Both the position numbers and the translations under genes were made by a program. Source: Neobacillus sp. PS2-9 (GTDB lineage: Bacteria > Bacillota > Bacilli > Bacillales > Cytobacillaceae). Taken from it: a stretch of 64,000 nucleotides of DNA. The DNA lies in the NCBI RefSeq assembly GCF_030915525.1, contig NZ_CP133269.1, positions 1,141,001 to 1,205,000 on the forward strand. The letters are read 5' to 3'. Numbering within the stretch: the stretch's first letter is position 1; each line of letters starts with the position of its first letter. The notes beneath the pieces are model-generated. The model did not search any database. It saw nothing but the letters and a program-made list of their open reading frames with translations, and was not told the DNA's origin. Below are positions 28,262 through 36,912 of this stretch, one piece after another.

Positions 28262-28291
28262 AAATAAAAAAATATAATTCTACATGGAGAA

Positions 28292-28320
28292 TTGACATGT
28301 TCTGTATAAAGAACTAATAT
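28292..28320 (+). promoter_or_regulatory. Exopolysaccharide operon promoter with SinR-type operator in its spacer
   Basis: TTGACA (28292-28297), 17-bp spacer, TAATAT (28315-28320). The spacer is filled by GTTCTGTATAAAGAAC (28299-28314), an inverted repeat of GTTCT with 6 bp between arms, matching the known SinR operator form GTTCTYT. Bound repressor would block sigma-A binding directly. Confidence 0.8.
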
Positions 28321-28401
28321 TATTGATATAGGACTTATTTTAAGAACAAACTATAATCTTAATTGAATGTATGATCGAAACCAAAAAATTTTTACTAGGA
28401 A

Positions 28402-28417
28402 GTTCTTTATTTAGAAC
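28402..28417 (+). promoter_or_regulatory. Second SinR-type operator
   Basis: GTTCTTTATTTAGAAC, again GTTCT-N6-AGAAC, about 75-90 bp downstream of the promoter. A degenerate third site with one good arm (TTTTAAGAAC) is at 28332-28347. Confidence 0.7.
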
Positions 28418-28427
28418 GAATATGTAT

Positions 28428-28556
28428 AAGGTTGTTATTCAACCTTGGTGATGTCTCCTTTCCATTATCGATGGAGGCACTCGGTCATACTGTGGGTCTA
28501 GTACCTTAGACGCAAGTCGTCGGTAGTGTGATGTGAGGGCAGGTTAGATGCCTGAT
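28428..28556 (+). ncRNA. Structured leader RNA, candidate EAR (epsC) element
   Basis: Several stems in a row: AAGGTTG/CAACCTT (28428-28446); TGTCTCC..CCAT/ATGG..AGGCA (about 28453-28479); CATACTG with TAGTGTG enclosing GTCTA/TAGAC (about 28486-28532); CAGG/CCTG (about 28541-28554). EAR is an antitermination RNA known just before epsC in Bacillales exopolysaccharide operons; the next gene here is an epsC homologue and a terminator lies between. Assignment rests on context and structure, not on an alignment. Confidence 0.65.
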
Positions 28557-28557
28557 T

Positions 28558-28613
28558 AAAAAAAGACTTAATTATATACCCTCATAAAGAGTATATAATT
28601 AAATCTTTTTTTT
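28558..28613 (+). terminator. Terminator between leader RNA and the first exopolysaccharide gene
   Basis: Stem AGACTTAATTATATAC / GTATATAATTAAATCT with one mismatch, then TTTTTTTT. All transcripts from the 28292 promoter must pass it. Confidence 0.88.
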
Positions 28614-28633
28614 AATGAAGGGGGAGGAAACAT

Positions 28634-30460
28634 ATGACCTATAATCAAAGATTACCACTCTTTGTCTGTATAGATTCTTGTATAGTACTTACTGCTATTT
28701 TTATTAGTTACTTTCTTGTAAACGCGACATTAGATGTAATTACCTTCCCAGCTGTGTTTAGCTCCATAGTTATATTACTAAGCCATCATTACCTATCCTT
28801 TCAATCCAAGTTATATAAAAAAGCTTGGGTGTATGCGAGTGTAGGAGAATTAATAAGCATCATAAAAGTAGAAACGTTTACCATTTTTATTGCAGCCCTG
28901 GTTCAACAGCTTATGTTTCATGAAACCTTTACAAGACTATTAATTGTAACTTGGCTGCTAAACTTGACTTTTATTGGTGGGTCTCGCTTTTGTTGGCGCG
29001 CTTTTCAGGATGCTTTCTTGCATAAAAAAAATAATCAAAAGAAAATCCTCATTGTTGGTGCAGGTTCAGCCGGAATAATGGTTGCCAGACAACTTAACAG
29101 GAAAAATGATTCGAACTTATTGCCTGTGGGCTTTATTGATGATGATCAGAAGAAGCATAAACTTGATATTTTAGGAATCCCTGTCTTGGGTGGAGTTTCA
29201 AAAATTGAAGAAATCGTTAAGAAACTTAAGATTGAAAATATTGTGATTGCCATTCCATCGCTTAATAAGAAGCAATTAAATAAGATCTTTATGGAGTGCG
29301 CTAAGACGAATGCAAAAACACAAATCCTCCCATTGCTCGAGGATTTAATGACGGGGAAGGTTTCAGTTAATCAATTTCGCGATGTACAAGTGGAAGATTT
29401 ATTAGGCAGAGAACCAGTTGAATTAGATATAAATACAATCTCTCAAAATATTACAAATAACGTTATTTTGGTTACAGGAGCAGGTGGTTCAATTGGATCG
29501 GAAATATGCCGCCAAATCGCAAAATTCCAACCAAGACAGTTGGTCCTGCTTGGTCATGGTGAGAATAGCATTTATACCATCGAAATGGAATTAAAAGAAA
29601 ACTATAAAAACAATAAGATAGAGTTCGTACCAGTTATAGCTGACTTACAGGATGAAAAGAAAATGATGGCTGTGATGAGTACCTATCAACCGGATGTTGT
29701 CTATCATGCTGCTGCCCACAAACATGTCCCTCTTATGGAAAAAAACCCGGAAGAGGCAGTGAAAAATAACATCATTGGTACGTTAAATGCAGCAAAAGCA
29801 GCTAGCTGGAATGGGATAAAGACATTCGTGATGATTTCTACTGACAAGGCAGTTAACCCAACAAGTGTAATGGGGGCAACAAAAAGGTTGGCCGAAATGG
29901 TTATCCAAAATATGAATAAAGAAAGTGCTACTAAATTCGTTGCTGTACGTTTTGGAAATGTATTAGGAAGTAGAGGAAGTGTTATTCCGCTCTTTAAAAA
30001 TCAAATTGAAAAAGGTGGTCCCATTACCGTTACACACCCTGATATGGTTCGTTATTTTATGACAATTCCAGAAGCATCGAGGTTGGTATTACAGGCCGGT
30101 GCTCTAGCAAGAGGAGGAGAAATTTTCGTTTTAGACATGGGGGACCCTGTGAAAATTGTAGATTTGGCTAAGAATTTAATAAAACTCTCAGGTAATTCAC
30201 TTGATGATATTGGAATTGAATACACAGGTATGAGACCTGGTGAAAAATTATTTGAAGAATTATTAAAAGAAGAAGAAGTGGAAGAGCACCAAATCTATCC
30301 AAAAATCTATATTGGAAAAACATCTGAGCTATATATGAGGGAAATAGAGGAGCTTATTTCAATCTATGGAAAATTAGAAAAGCAAGAATTAAGAAAACGA
30401 GTTTTAGATATTGCTAATCATAGGATCAAGGAAATGACGATTATGAAAGTACCTATTTAG
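28634..30460 (+). CDS. epsC: Nucleotide-sugar 4,6-dehydratase, membrane type (EpsC/CapD-like)
   Basis: 608 residues. Four N-terminal TM segments, then a Rossmann fold ([14 protein letters not shown]) and an SDR dehydratase domain from about residue 275 with [29 protein letters not shown] and the [21 protein letters not shown] catalytic region, read as Ser/Thr-Asp-Lys type of the FlaA1/WbpM group. Probably converts UDP-GlcNAc to the 4-keto-6-deoxy sugar used by the aminotransferase three genes on. First gene of the locus, behind the leader RNA. Confidence 0.93.
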   Translation: MTYNQRLPLFVCIDSCIVLTAIFISYFLVNATLDVITFPAVFSSIVILLSHHYLSFQSKLYKKAWVYASVGELISIIKVETFTIFIAALVQQLMFHETFTRLLIVTWLLNLTFIGGSRFCWRAFQDAFLHKKNNQKKILIVGAGSAGIMVARQLNRKNDSNLLPVGFIDDDQKKHKLDILGIPVLGGVSKIEEIVKKLKIENIVIAIPSLNKKQLNKIFMECAKTNAKTQILPLLEDLMTGKVSVNQFRDVQVEDLLGREPVELDINTISQNITNNVILVTGAGGSIGSEICRQIAKFQPRQLVLLGHGENSIYTIEMELKENYKNNKIEFVPVIADLQDEKKMMAVMSTYQPDVVYHAAAHKHVPLMEKNPEEAVKNNIIGTLNAAKAASWNGIKTFVMISTDKAVNPTSVMGATKRLAEMVIQNMNKESATKFVAVRFGNVLGSRGSVIPLFKNQIEKGGPITVTHPDMVRYFMTIPEASRLVLQAGALARGGEIFVLDMGDPVKIVDLAKNLIKLSGNSLDDIGIEYTGMRPGEKLFEELLKEEEVEEHQIYPKIYIGKTSELYMREIEELISIYGKLEKQELRKRVLDIANHRIKEMTIMKVPI

Positions 30461-30471
30461 GAGGTGGAATA

Positions 30472-31350
30472 ATGAAGGTTAAAAAGGCCATTATCCCTGC
30501 AGCTGGATTGGGGACAAGATTTCTTCCTGCCACGAAGGCAATGCCAAAAGAAATGCTACCCATTGTCGATAAACCGACCATTCAATATATCGTCGAAGAA
30601 GCAGTCGAATCAGGAATTGAGGATATTATTATTGTCACGGGTAAGGGGAAAAGAGCGATTGAAGACCATTTTGATAACAGTTTTGAATTAGAACATAATC
30701 TTTTCGAAAATGGGAAGTACGAGTTACTAGGTGAAGTTCAAAAATCCTCAAGTCTAGTTGACATCCATTATATTCGACAGAAGGAACCAAAAGGATTAGG
30801 GCATGCTATATGGTGTGCACGAAAGTTTATTGGAGATGAGCCATTTGCTGTGCTACTTGGTGACGATATTGTTAAGGCGGAAAACCCCTGCCTAAAACAA
30901 TTAATGCACCAATATGAACGATACAATGCTTCCATACTTGGTGTTCAACCAGTACCACAATTTGATGTCTCGAGGTATGGAATTGTTGATGGTAAATGTA
31001 TAAGTGATCGATTTTTCAGTGTAAATAGTTTAATAGAAAAACCAAAAGTAGAAGAAGCACCATCAAACCTTGCCATTCTAGGACGATATATATTAAGCCC
31101 GAGAATATTCGATATATTAGGGAATCAAGAGCCTGGCGCCGGTGGTGAAATTCAACTTACCGATGCAATAGAAGTATTAAATCAAAATGAAGCAGTCTAT
31201 GCCTACCACTTTGAAGGTATTAGATATGATGTGGGCGAAAAAATAGGCTTTATTCAAACCAATATTGAATATGCTTTAGAACGTAAGGAATTACGTGGTA
31301 GGTTATTAGAGTATCTGTCTTCTGTATTAGACAAAGAGTTAATAAAGTAA
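30472..31350 (+). CDS. galU: UTP-glucose-1-phosphate uridylyltransferase
   Basis: 292 residues, nucleotidyltransferase fold: [34 protein letters not shown] is the G1P/UTP site (given in parts), with VLLGDDIV (metal Asp) and LIEKPK further on. Makes UDP-glucose for the polymer. 11 bp after epsC with AGGAGGTGG. Paralogue of the general GtaB; its presence in the operon suggests glucose or galactose in the product. Confidence 0.94.
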   Translation: MKVKKAIIPAAGLGTRFLPATKAMPKEMLPIVDKPTIQYIVEEAVESGIEDIIIVTGKGKRAIEDHFDNSFELEHNLFENGKYELLGEVQKSSSLVDIHYIRQKEPKGLGHAIWCARKFIGDEPFAVLLGDDIVKAENPCLKQLMHQYERYNASILGVQPVPQFDVSRYGIVDGKCISDRFFSVNSLIEKPKVEEAPSNLAILGRYILSPRIFDILGNQEPGAGGEIQLTDAIEVLNQNEAVYAYHFEGIRYDVGEKIGFIQTNIEYALERKELRGRLLEYLSSVLDKELIK

Positions 31351-31420
31351 AAACTATTGAGATGAAAACAGAATTAAATTCTCCATCACAACTGCTTAAT
31401 CAAAAAAAGGAAGTGAGTAT

Positions 31421-32035
31421 ATGAAAAGAATGATGGATGTACTTATTTCTTTACTATTGTTTGTTTTGTTCGCTCCAATCCTTTTTATAGTAGCTATTTT
31501 AGTCAAGTATAAGCTTGGTTCTCCGATTCTATTCAGACAACAACGCCCTGGATTGAATGGGAGACCTTTTTTTTTATATAAGTTTAGAACCATGACTGAT
31601 TGGAAGGACAGTAGGGGAGTACTTCTGCCTGATGAAAAGCGCTTAACCTCTTTTGGATCTTTTCTAAGGAGGTTTAGTTTAGATGAGCTGCCACAGCTAA
31701 TGAATGTATTAAAAGGCGATCTAAGCTTAGTGGGTCCTCGGCCACTATTAATGGAATATCTCCCCCTATATACGGAGGAACAAGCAAAAAGGCATTTAGT
31801 TAGACCTGGAATTACAGGATGGGCTCAGGTTCATGGGCGCAATGCCATTACATGGGAGGAAAAGTTTAAACTGGATGTTTGGTATGTGAATCATCAAACA
31901 CTGGTACTTGATATAAAAATTTTATTTCTTACTGTAAAAAAAGTGATTCGATCTGAAGGTATCTCCGAGGATAATCATGTCACAGTTGCTCGATTTACGG
32001 GCACACAAACAAATGACAAAGAGGGGCATGGTTAA
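31421..32035 (+). CDS. epsL: Initiating sugar-1-phosphate transferase (EpsL/WcaJ-type)
   Basis: 204 residues, bacterial sugar transferase family. N-terminal membrane helix (MDVLISLLLFVLFAPILFIVA), then QQRPGLNGRPFFLYKFRTM, SLDELPQLMNVLKGDLSLVGPRPLL and RPGITGWAQVHGRN, all catalytic blocks. Transfers the first sugar phosphate to undecaprenyl phosphate on the cytoplasmic face. The short form lacks extra N-terminal TM segments, as in EpsL and PglC. Confidence 0.93.
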   Translation: MKRMMDVLISLLLFVLFAPILFIVAILVKYKLGSPILFRQQRPGLNGRPFFLYKFRTMTDWKDSRGVLLPDEKRLTSFGSFLRRFSLDELPQLMNVLKGDLSLVGPRPLLMEYLPLYTEEQAKRHLVRPGITGWAQVHGRNAITWEEKFKLDVWYVNHQTLVLDIKILFLTVKKVIRSEGISEDNHVTVARFTGTQTNDKEGHG

Positions 32036-32135
32036 TAATCTAGTAAGCTTGACAAGCAAATGAAGTCTAAAATACTAATCTGAAAATTTAGTAGTGTTCT
32101 CTCTCACAAAGGAAAAAAAGTAGGAGGTGTATGAG

Positions 32136-33296
32136 TTGTTACATACAACCACAGATCGGAGAATATTTCTTTCATCACCACATATGAGCGGTAAGGAAAT
32201 GAATTTTATTAATGAGGCATTTGAAACGAATTGGGTTGCTCCATTAGGGCCAAATGTAGATGCATTTGAAATGGAAGTAGCAGGATATATTGGAATGAAT
32301 GGAGCAGTTGCAGTTAGTTCAGGAACGGCAGCGATCCATTTGGCCCTCTCTTTATTAGATGTCCAAAAAGGCGATACTGTTTTTTGCTCTAGTCTAACAT
32401 TTGTTGCAAGTGCCAATCCCATCTTATATCAAGGCGCGGAGCCTATATTCATTGATTCAGAACGAGATACGTGGAATATGTCACCGATTGCATTAGAAGA
32501 AGCATTAGAAGAAGCGGTTGCTGAAAATAAATTACCTAAAGCAGTAATCATAGTAAATCTTTATGGACAGTCTGCCAAAATGCATGAATTAGTATCTATT
32601 TGTAGGAAGTTTCATGTCCCTATTATTGAAGATGCTGCCGAGTCACTAGGAGCTAAATATAAAGGTAAACCTAGTGGGACATTTGGGGAATTTGGTATCT
32701 TTTCTTTCAATGGAAATAAGATTATTACAACATCAGGCGGAGGCATGCTCGTTTCCAATAATACAGAGGCGTTAAGGCAAGCTCGTTTCCTAGCAACTCA
32801 AGCTAGAGACCCTGCTCCTCATTATCAGCATAGCAAGCTAGGTTATAACTATCGAATGAGTAATATATTGGCGGGAATTGGCAGAAGTCAGTTAGAGGTC
32901 TTGGATGCAAGAATTAATGCTAGAAGAGCAATTTTTAATACCTACCAACAGGAGCTTGCACACATCTCTTCTATTTCTTTCATGCAAGAGTTAGAAGATA
33001 CTTTTTCAACTAGATGGCTGACTGCTATTACGATTAACAAGGAAGAAACCAACGTCTCTCCCAAGGAGTTAATTGCTGCTTTAGAAGAGGAGAATATTGA
33101 AGCGAGGCCTGTTTGGAAACCGCTTCAGTTACAGCCCCTCTTTAATAAAAATAAGTATTATCCACATGCTGAGAACGAAAGTGTGTCCGAAGAATTGTTC
33201 CAAACAGGAATTTGTTTACCCTCAGGTTCAAATTTGACAGTCCAAGAACAATTGCGGGTCATTGAATGTATTAAGAAAACATTCAATAGTTTGTAA
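32136..33296 (+). CDS. epsN: DegT/DnrJ/EryC1/StrS sugar aminotransferase (EpsN-like)
   Basis: 386 residues from TTG 32136; AGGAGGTG at 32122-32129 makes the overlapping GTG 32127 unlikely. PLP fold-I features: VAVSSGTAAIHLAL, EDAAESLGAKY and the Lys region FSFNGNKIITTSGGGM. Adds an amino group at C4 of the keto sugar from EpsC. The acetyltransferase (EpsM/PglD) that usually follows in a bacillosamine-type pathway is missing from this locus. Confidence 0.92.
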   Translation: MLHTTTDRRIFLSSPHMSGKEMNFINEAFETNWVAPLGPNVDAFEMEVAGYIGMNGAVAVSSGTAAIHLALSLLDVQKGDTVFCSSLTFVASANPILYQGAEPIFIDSERDTWNMSPIALEEALEEAVAENKLPKAVIIVNLYGQSAKMHELVSICRKFHVPIIEDAAESLGAKYKGKPSGTFGEFGIFSFNGNKIITTSGGGMLVSNNTEALRQARFLATQARDPAPHYQHSKLGYNYRMSNILAGIGRSQLEVLDARINARRAIFNTYQQELAHISSISFMQELEDTFSTRWLTAITINKEETNVSPKELIAALEEENIEARPVWKPLQLQPLFNKNKYYPHAENESVSEELFQTGICLPSGSNLTVQEQLRVIECIKKTFNSL

Positions 33297-33371
33297 AAAC
33301 CATGATAAATTTGGGGGAAATGTAATGTAAACGTGATTATCAAATAAATAAAAAATAAAGAGGTAAACATA

Positions 33372-33725
33372 ATGATTGGAAAAAATATAGCGAGACTACG
33401 AAACCAAAGAGGTTACTCCTTATCGGAGCTGGCCGAACTTACGAATATATCAAAATCCTATTTAAGTAACATTGAGCGTAATCTTAATAAGAACCCCTCG
33501 CTTCAAATAATGATAAAGATTGCGTCAGTGTTAAAGGTTGATCTTATCACACTTTTACAAACAGGTCTTGAAGAGGATCGTAATTTGTTTATGGAAAAAG
33601 AATGGTTCGATTTTGTACGGGAACTAAAGGAATCGGGGCTTGAAAAGGAACAAATACAGCAATATAAAACAGTAATAGAATTTATAAGATGGAAAAATGA
33701 AAATTCAGAAACTAAACAAAGATAA
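33372..33725 (+). CDS. SinR-like HTH regulator
   Basis: 117 residues. N-terminal XRE helix-turn-helix IGKNIARLRNQRGYSLSELA then TNISKSYLSNIERNLNKNPS, very close to SinR. The C-terminal helices (EWFDFVRELKESGLEKEQIQ then IEFIRWKNEN) match the SinR oligomerisation hook. In B. subtilis SinR represses eps from outside the operon; here the gene lies inside the operon whose promoter carries two SinR-type operators, which suggests autoregulation. No SinI-like antagonist seen. Confidence 0.9.
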   Translation: MIGKNIARLRNQRGYSLSELAELTNISKSYLSNIERNLNKNPSLQIMIKIASVLKVDLITLLQTGLEEDRNLFMEKEWFDFVRELKESGLEKEQIQQYKTVIEFIRWKNENSETKQR

Positions 33726-33752
33726 AGAAATGACAGGTAGGTTGGAGGGAAA

Positions 33753-34592
33753 ATGAAAAAGTTTCTGGTTTTATTTATGGCGGTCCTTTGTATAGCGGTG
33801 TTGGTATTCGGTCACACGTATTGGAAAAATAAGAGTAAAGCAGCAGAGATTGAAGGGAGAAGTGCTGTTGAAAAACTACTAGAAAAAGAAAAAGCAGAAA
33901 AACAAGCCCTGATAAATAGTTTAAAGCCTGAAAACAATAAAAAGCAGTCCTTTATAGACTTTTTACGTTATAGAGCCCTTACAGAAAATCAAGTTAAAGT
34001 TTCAGTTGTTGGTAGTAATGTTACTGCTGCAATTGGGGCAACAGATTCTTCTTATGGTTGGGCAGAACTTTTACGTAAACAATTACAATCAGATACCGCG
34101 GACATAGGTTCATTAAGGTTTGTAAACCATGGATATGAAGGATACTCGACATCCGATTTATTAACAAGTAAAAAAATAGATTTAGTAATCAAGGAAAAGC
34201 CGGATTTAATTATTTTTGAAAACTCGCTTATTAATAATCATTTGCAGTCATTAACAATTGAACAGACTACACAAGATTTGCAAAACATTATGGCCGCATT
34301 AAAGACGGGGCTTCCTAATGCCAGGATTTTTATTATGTCTCCTAATCCGGTTGTTAATAAAGATACTAAAAATAGTTTAGGGCTAACGTATATGGATTAT
34401 ATTAATGCTTCTAAAGAATTAATAACAAAAAATAGCTGGCAATATATTGATAGCATATCTGGAATTGAGAAGAAACTGACAGAAGAAAACCTAATATTAG
34501 TAGATGTTCTAACTAATGATTATATTAATCCAAATAATAAGGGTAACTGGATATGGTTTGAATTTTTATATGAATTTTTAAAAAGTCAGTAA
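33753..34592 (+). CDS. Membrane-anchored SGNH/GDSL-type hydrolase-like protein
   Basis: 279 residues. One N-terminal TM/signal anchor (FLVLFMAVLCIAVLVFGHTYW), a charged coil (VEKLLEKEKAEKQ), then an SGNH-like domain outside the cell: VSVVGSNVTAAIGA, FVNHGYEGYSTSDLL, PDLIIFENSLINNH. The usual GDS(L) Ser block is changed to GSNVT, and the block-III GxND Asn position reads ENSLINN. It may be a polysaccharide esterase/deacetylase, or an inactive relative. GGAGGG precedes ATG 33753. Confidence 0.75.
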   Translation: MKKFLVLFMAVLCIAVLVFGHTYWKNKSKAAEIEGRSAVEKLLEKEKAEKQALINSLKPENNKKQSFIDFLRYRALTENQVKVSVVGSNVTAAIGATDSSYGWAELLRKQLQSDTADIGSLRFVNHGYEGYSTSDLLTSKKIDLVIKEKPDLIIFENSLINNHLQSLTIEQTTQDLQNIMAALKTGLPNARIFIMSPNPVVNKDTKNSLGLTYMDYINASKELITKNSWQYIDSISGIEKKLTEENLILVDVLTNDYINPNNKGNWIWFEFLYEFLKSQ

Positions 34593-34627
34593 TTTAGTTC
34601 ATGCGGATTACAATACTGGAGGAAATT

Positions 34628-35365
34628 ATGGATAAAACAATTAGATTAACTGATATCTTTAAAACGCTAAAAAAGCGTTGGATGTTAATTATGCTCGTGC
34701 TATTGTCAGCAACAACCTTGAGTGGCATCCTTTCGTTTTTTGTATTAACACCTGTATATCAGGCATCTACACAAATCCTTGTCAATCAGAAGGATTCTCA
34801 AAATCAATTGGATGAGTCCCGGTTACGAAGTAATGTGGATTTAATTAATACGTATAGTGTGATCGTAAAGAGCCCACGCATATTGGAAAAAGTAATAAAT
34901 AAATTGGAACTTAGACAAAGTGTAGAGCAGCTTACTAAAAATATTTCGGTAACTAGCCAAGAAAATTCACAGGTCTTTTCGTTGACGGTTGAGAATAGCA
35001 ACGCTGCTCTGGCAGTTAAAATAGCAAATACCATTTCTGAAACATTTCAAAAGGAAATTCTAGACATAATGAATGTTAATAACGTGAGCATTCTTGCAGA
35101 GGCAAAAATAAAAAAGAATCCTGTTCCCGTTAAACCCAATCCATTATTTAATATCACAATTGGAGTGGTGATTGGGTTATTAGCAGGTATTGGGCTTGCC
35201 ATCCTATTGGATTTCCTGGACAGTACATTAAAGGATGATCAAGATGTTGTAGAACTATTAGGAATGCCAGTACTAGGAGCAATTCCTAAAATGCCAAAAA
35301 ACGAAAGCAAAGGAAAAAAAACCTCAACAAATCAAAAGATGGGGAGTGAAACAGTTGCTTCGTAA
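34628..35365 (+). CDS. epsA: Wzz-type chain-length regulator / kinase activator (EpsA, YveK-like)
   Basis: 245 residues from ATG 34628 with CTGGAGG upstream; an in-frame ATG 34601 lacks one. Two TM segments (about residues 20-42 and 175-195) flank an extracellular domain, and a Pro-rich segment NPVPVKPNPLFN leads into TM2, as in Wzz proteins. The cytoplasmic tail activates the BY-kinase whose gene overlaps the end of this one. Confidence 0.9.
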   Translation: MDKTIRLTDIFKTLKKRWMLIMLVLLSATTLSGILSFFVLTPVYQASTQILVNQKDSQNQLDESRLRSNVDLINTYSVIVKSPRILEKVINKLELRQSVEQLTKNISVTSQENSQVFSLTVENSNAALAVKIANTISETFQKEILDIMNVNNVSILAEAKIKKNPVPVKPNPLFNITIGVVIGLLAGIGLAILLDFLDSTLKDDQDVVELLGMPVLGAIPKMPKNESKGKKTSTNQKMGSETVAS

Positions 35366-36044
35366 ATCAAAAAGTAGAGGGAAAAGAGCGGTTAATATCA
35401 TTGCCCATTTTAATCCAAAGTCACCAATAACAGAGCAGTATCGTCAAATTAGAAATAATATTAACTTTGCATCCGTTGATAAAGAGATTAAATCTATTGT
35501 AGTAACATCACCTGAACCTTCAGATGGGAAGTCTACGACTTCAACTAATTTAGCTATCGTTCTTTCCCAGCAAGGAAAACAAGTGTTACTGGTGGATGCT
35601 GACTTAAGAAAACCCTCTGTTCATTATGCGTTTAACATTAGTAATATGGATGGATTAACCAGTGTGTTGACTAAAAAAATTAGTATGGAAGAAGCGATAT
35701 CAAATACTCATATTCCTAATTTGAAGGTATTACCAAGTGGAGTTATTCCACCCAATCCCTCTGAATTACTAGATTCGAAAGCGATGGAAGTGATGATGGA
35801 GGAGCTTAAAGAAGCATTCGATTTTGTCATTTTTGATACACCTCCGATACTAGCTGTTACCGACTCGCAAATTATGGCTAATAAATGCGACGGCGTAATC
35901 ATGGTGGTAGCCAGTGGGAAAACACGCAAGGAAATAGCGATGAAAGCTAAGACGTTGTTAGAAAAGGCAAACGCACACTTACTTGGTGCGGTAGTAAATG
36001 GTGTCGATTTAAGAAGCGGTGGTTACTATTATGAGTATGGATAA
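35355..36044 (+). CDS. epsB: Bacterial tyrosine kinase (EpsB/CapB-like)
   Basis: 229 residues from TTG 35355; GGGGAGTG just upstream overlaps the alternative GTG 35346. Walker A PSDGKSTTSTNLA, Walker A' LLVDADLRKPSVH and Walker B FVIFDTPPIL define a BY-kinase. It ends in a tyrosine cluster, GGYYYEYG, the autophosphorylation site. Works with the Wzz protein to set polymer length; dephosphorylated by the next gene product. Confidence 0.93.
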   Translation: MLRKSKSRGKRAVNIIAHFNPKSPITEQYRQIRNNINFASVDKEIKSIVVTSPEPSDGKSTTSTNLAIVLSQQGKQVLLVDADLRKPSVHYAFNISNMDGLTSVLTKKISMEEAISNTHIPNLKVLPSGVIPPNPSELLDSKAMEVMMEELKEAFDFVIFDTPPILAVTDSQIMANKCDGVIMVVASGKTRKEIAMKAKTLLEKANAHLLGAVVNGVDLRSGGYYYEYG

Positions 36045-36108
36045 CGCTTAAGATGGTTGGATAGGAAATCTAGTAAAGTATCTAAATTAAAAAAGGAGGA
36101 TGTATATT

Positions 36109-36873
36109 TTGATTGATATACACAGTCATATTCTACCGGGAATTGATGACGGTCCTCCAGATTTTGTTCGGAGTTTAGCTATGGCAAAACAGGCAGCTAA
36201 TGCAGGAATTACCCACCTTTTTGCCACTCCGCATCACATGAACGGTCGTTATGAAAATTTAAAAGGAAATATCATGAAATATGTACAAGATTTTAATGCA
36301 CAGCTTGAACAGGAGAATATTCCCCTACTTGTGCATCCAGGGCAAGAATTAAGAGTGAACCGGGAATTATTTATTTCCCTTGAAATGGAAGAAGTGATGA
36401 CCCTTGATAATAAAGGACAATATCTATTGTTAGAACTGCCGTCAGGGGAGGTTCCTAACTACACGCAAGAGGTAGTCTATGAGCTTTTATTGAAAGGAAT
36501 CACTCCCATTATCGTCCATCCGGAGAGAAATAAAGGCTTTTTAGAGGATAACAATCTATTAGTTGATCTCGTTCTAGAGGGAGCATTAACTCAAGTGACA
36601 GCAGGCAGCATAATCGGCCATTTTGGAAAAAAGGTAAAGACTTTTGCTGAAAGAATTATTGAGCACCATTTAACCCACTTCATCGCAACTGATGCTCATA
36701 ATATTACTACGAGAGGTTTTCAACTCATTGGGGCATATGAAGCAATAACAAAAGGCTTTGGTATAGACCACACCTTTTATTTTCAAGAAAATGCCGAATT
36801 ACTCCTGCTTGGGCAATACCCTCAAAAAGAGCAGCCTATTCCAATAAGGAAGAAGTTCTTAGGAATTTTTTAA
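36109..36873 (+). CDS. PHP-type protein-tyrosine phosphatase (CpsB/YwqE-like)
   Basis: 254 residues from TTG 36109; AAAAGGAGG at 36091-36099 overlaps ATG 36100. PHP-domain metal ligands are in IDIHSHILPGIDDGP, FATPHHMNGRY, VHPGQELRVN, IVHPERNKGF and IATDAHN. Manganese-dependent phosphatase for the kinase tyrosine tail. The EpsA-EpsB-phosphatase trio is a standard Gram-positive control module. Confidence 0.93.
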   Translation: MIDIHSHILPGIDDGPPDFVRSLAMAKQAANAGITHLFATPHHMNGRYENLKGNIMKYVQDFNAQLEQENIPLLVHPGQELRVNRELFISLEMEEVMTLDNKGQYLLLELPSGEVPNYTQEVVYELLLKGITPIIVHPERNKGFLEDNNLLVDLVLEGALTQVTAGSIIGHFGKKVKTFAERIIEHHLTHFIATDAHNITTRGFQLIGAYEAITKGFGIDHTFYFQENAELLLLGQYPQKEQPIPIRKKFLGIF

Positions 36874-36912
36874 TATTACCGTGAAATTAAAAAAGGAAGG
36901 TGCAGGTGAGGA

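Noticed and set aside
28428-28556. Cyclic-di-GMP riboswitch before the exopolysaccharide genes
   Set aside because: A GACGCAA string recalls GEMM, but the rest of the aptamer core and its tetraloop-receptor pattern are not seen; position fits EAR better.
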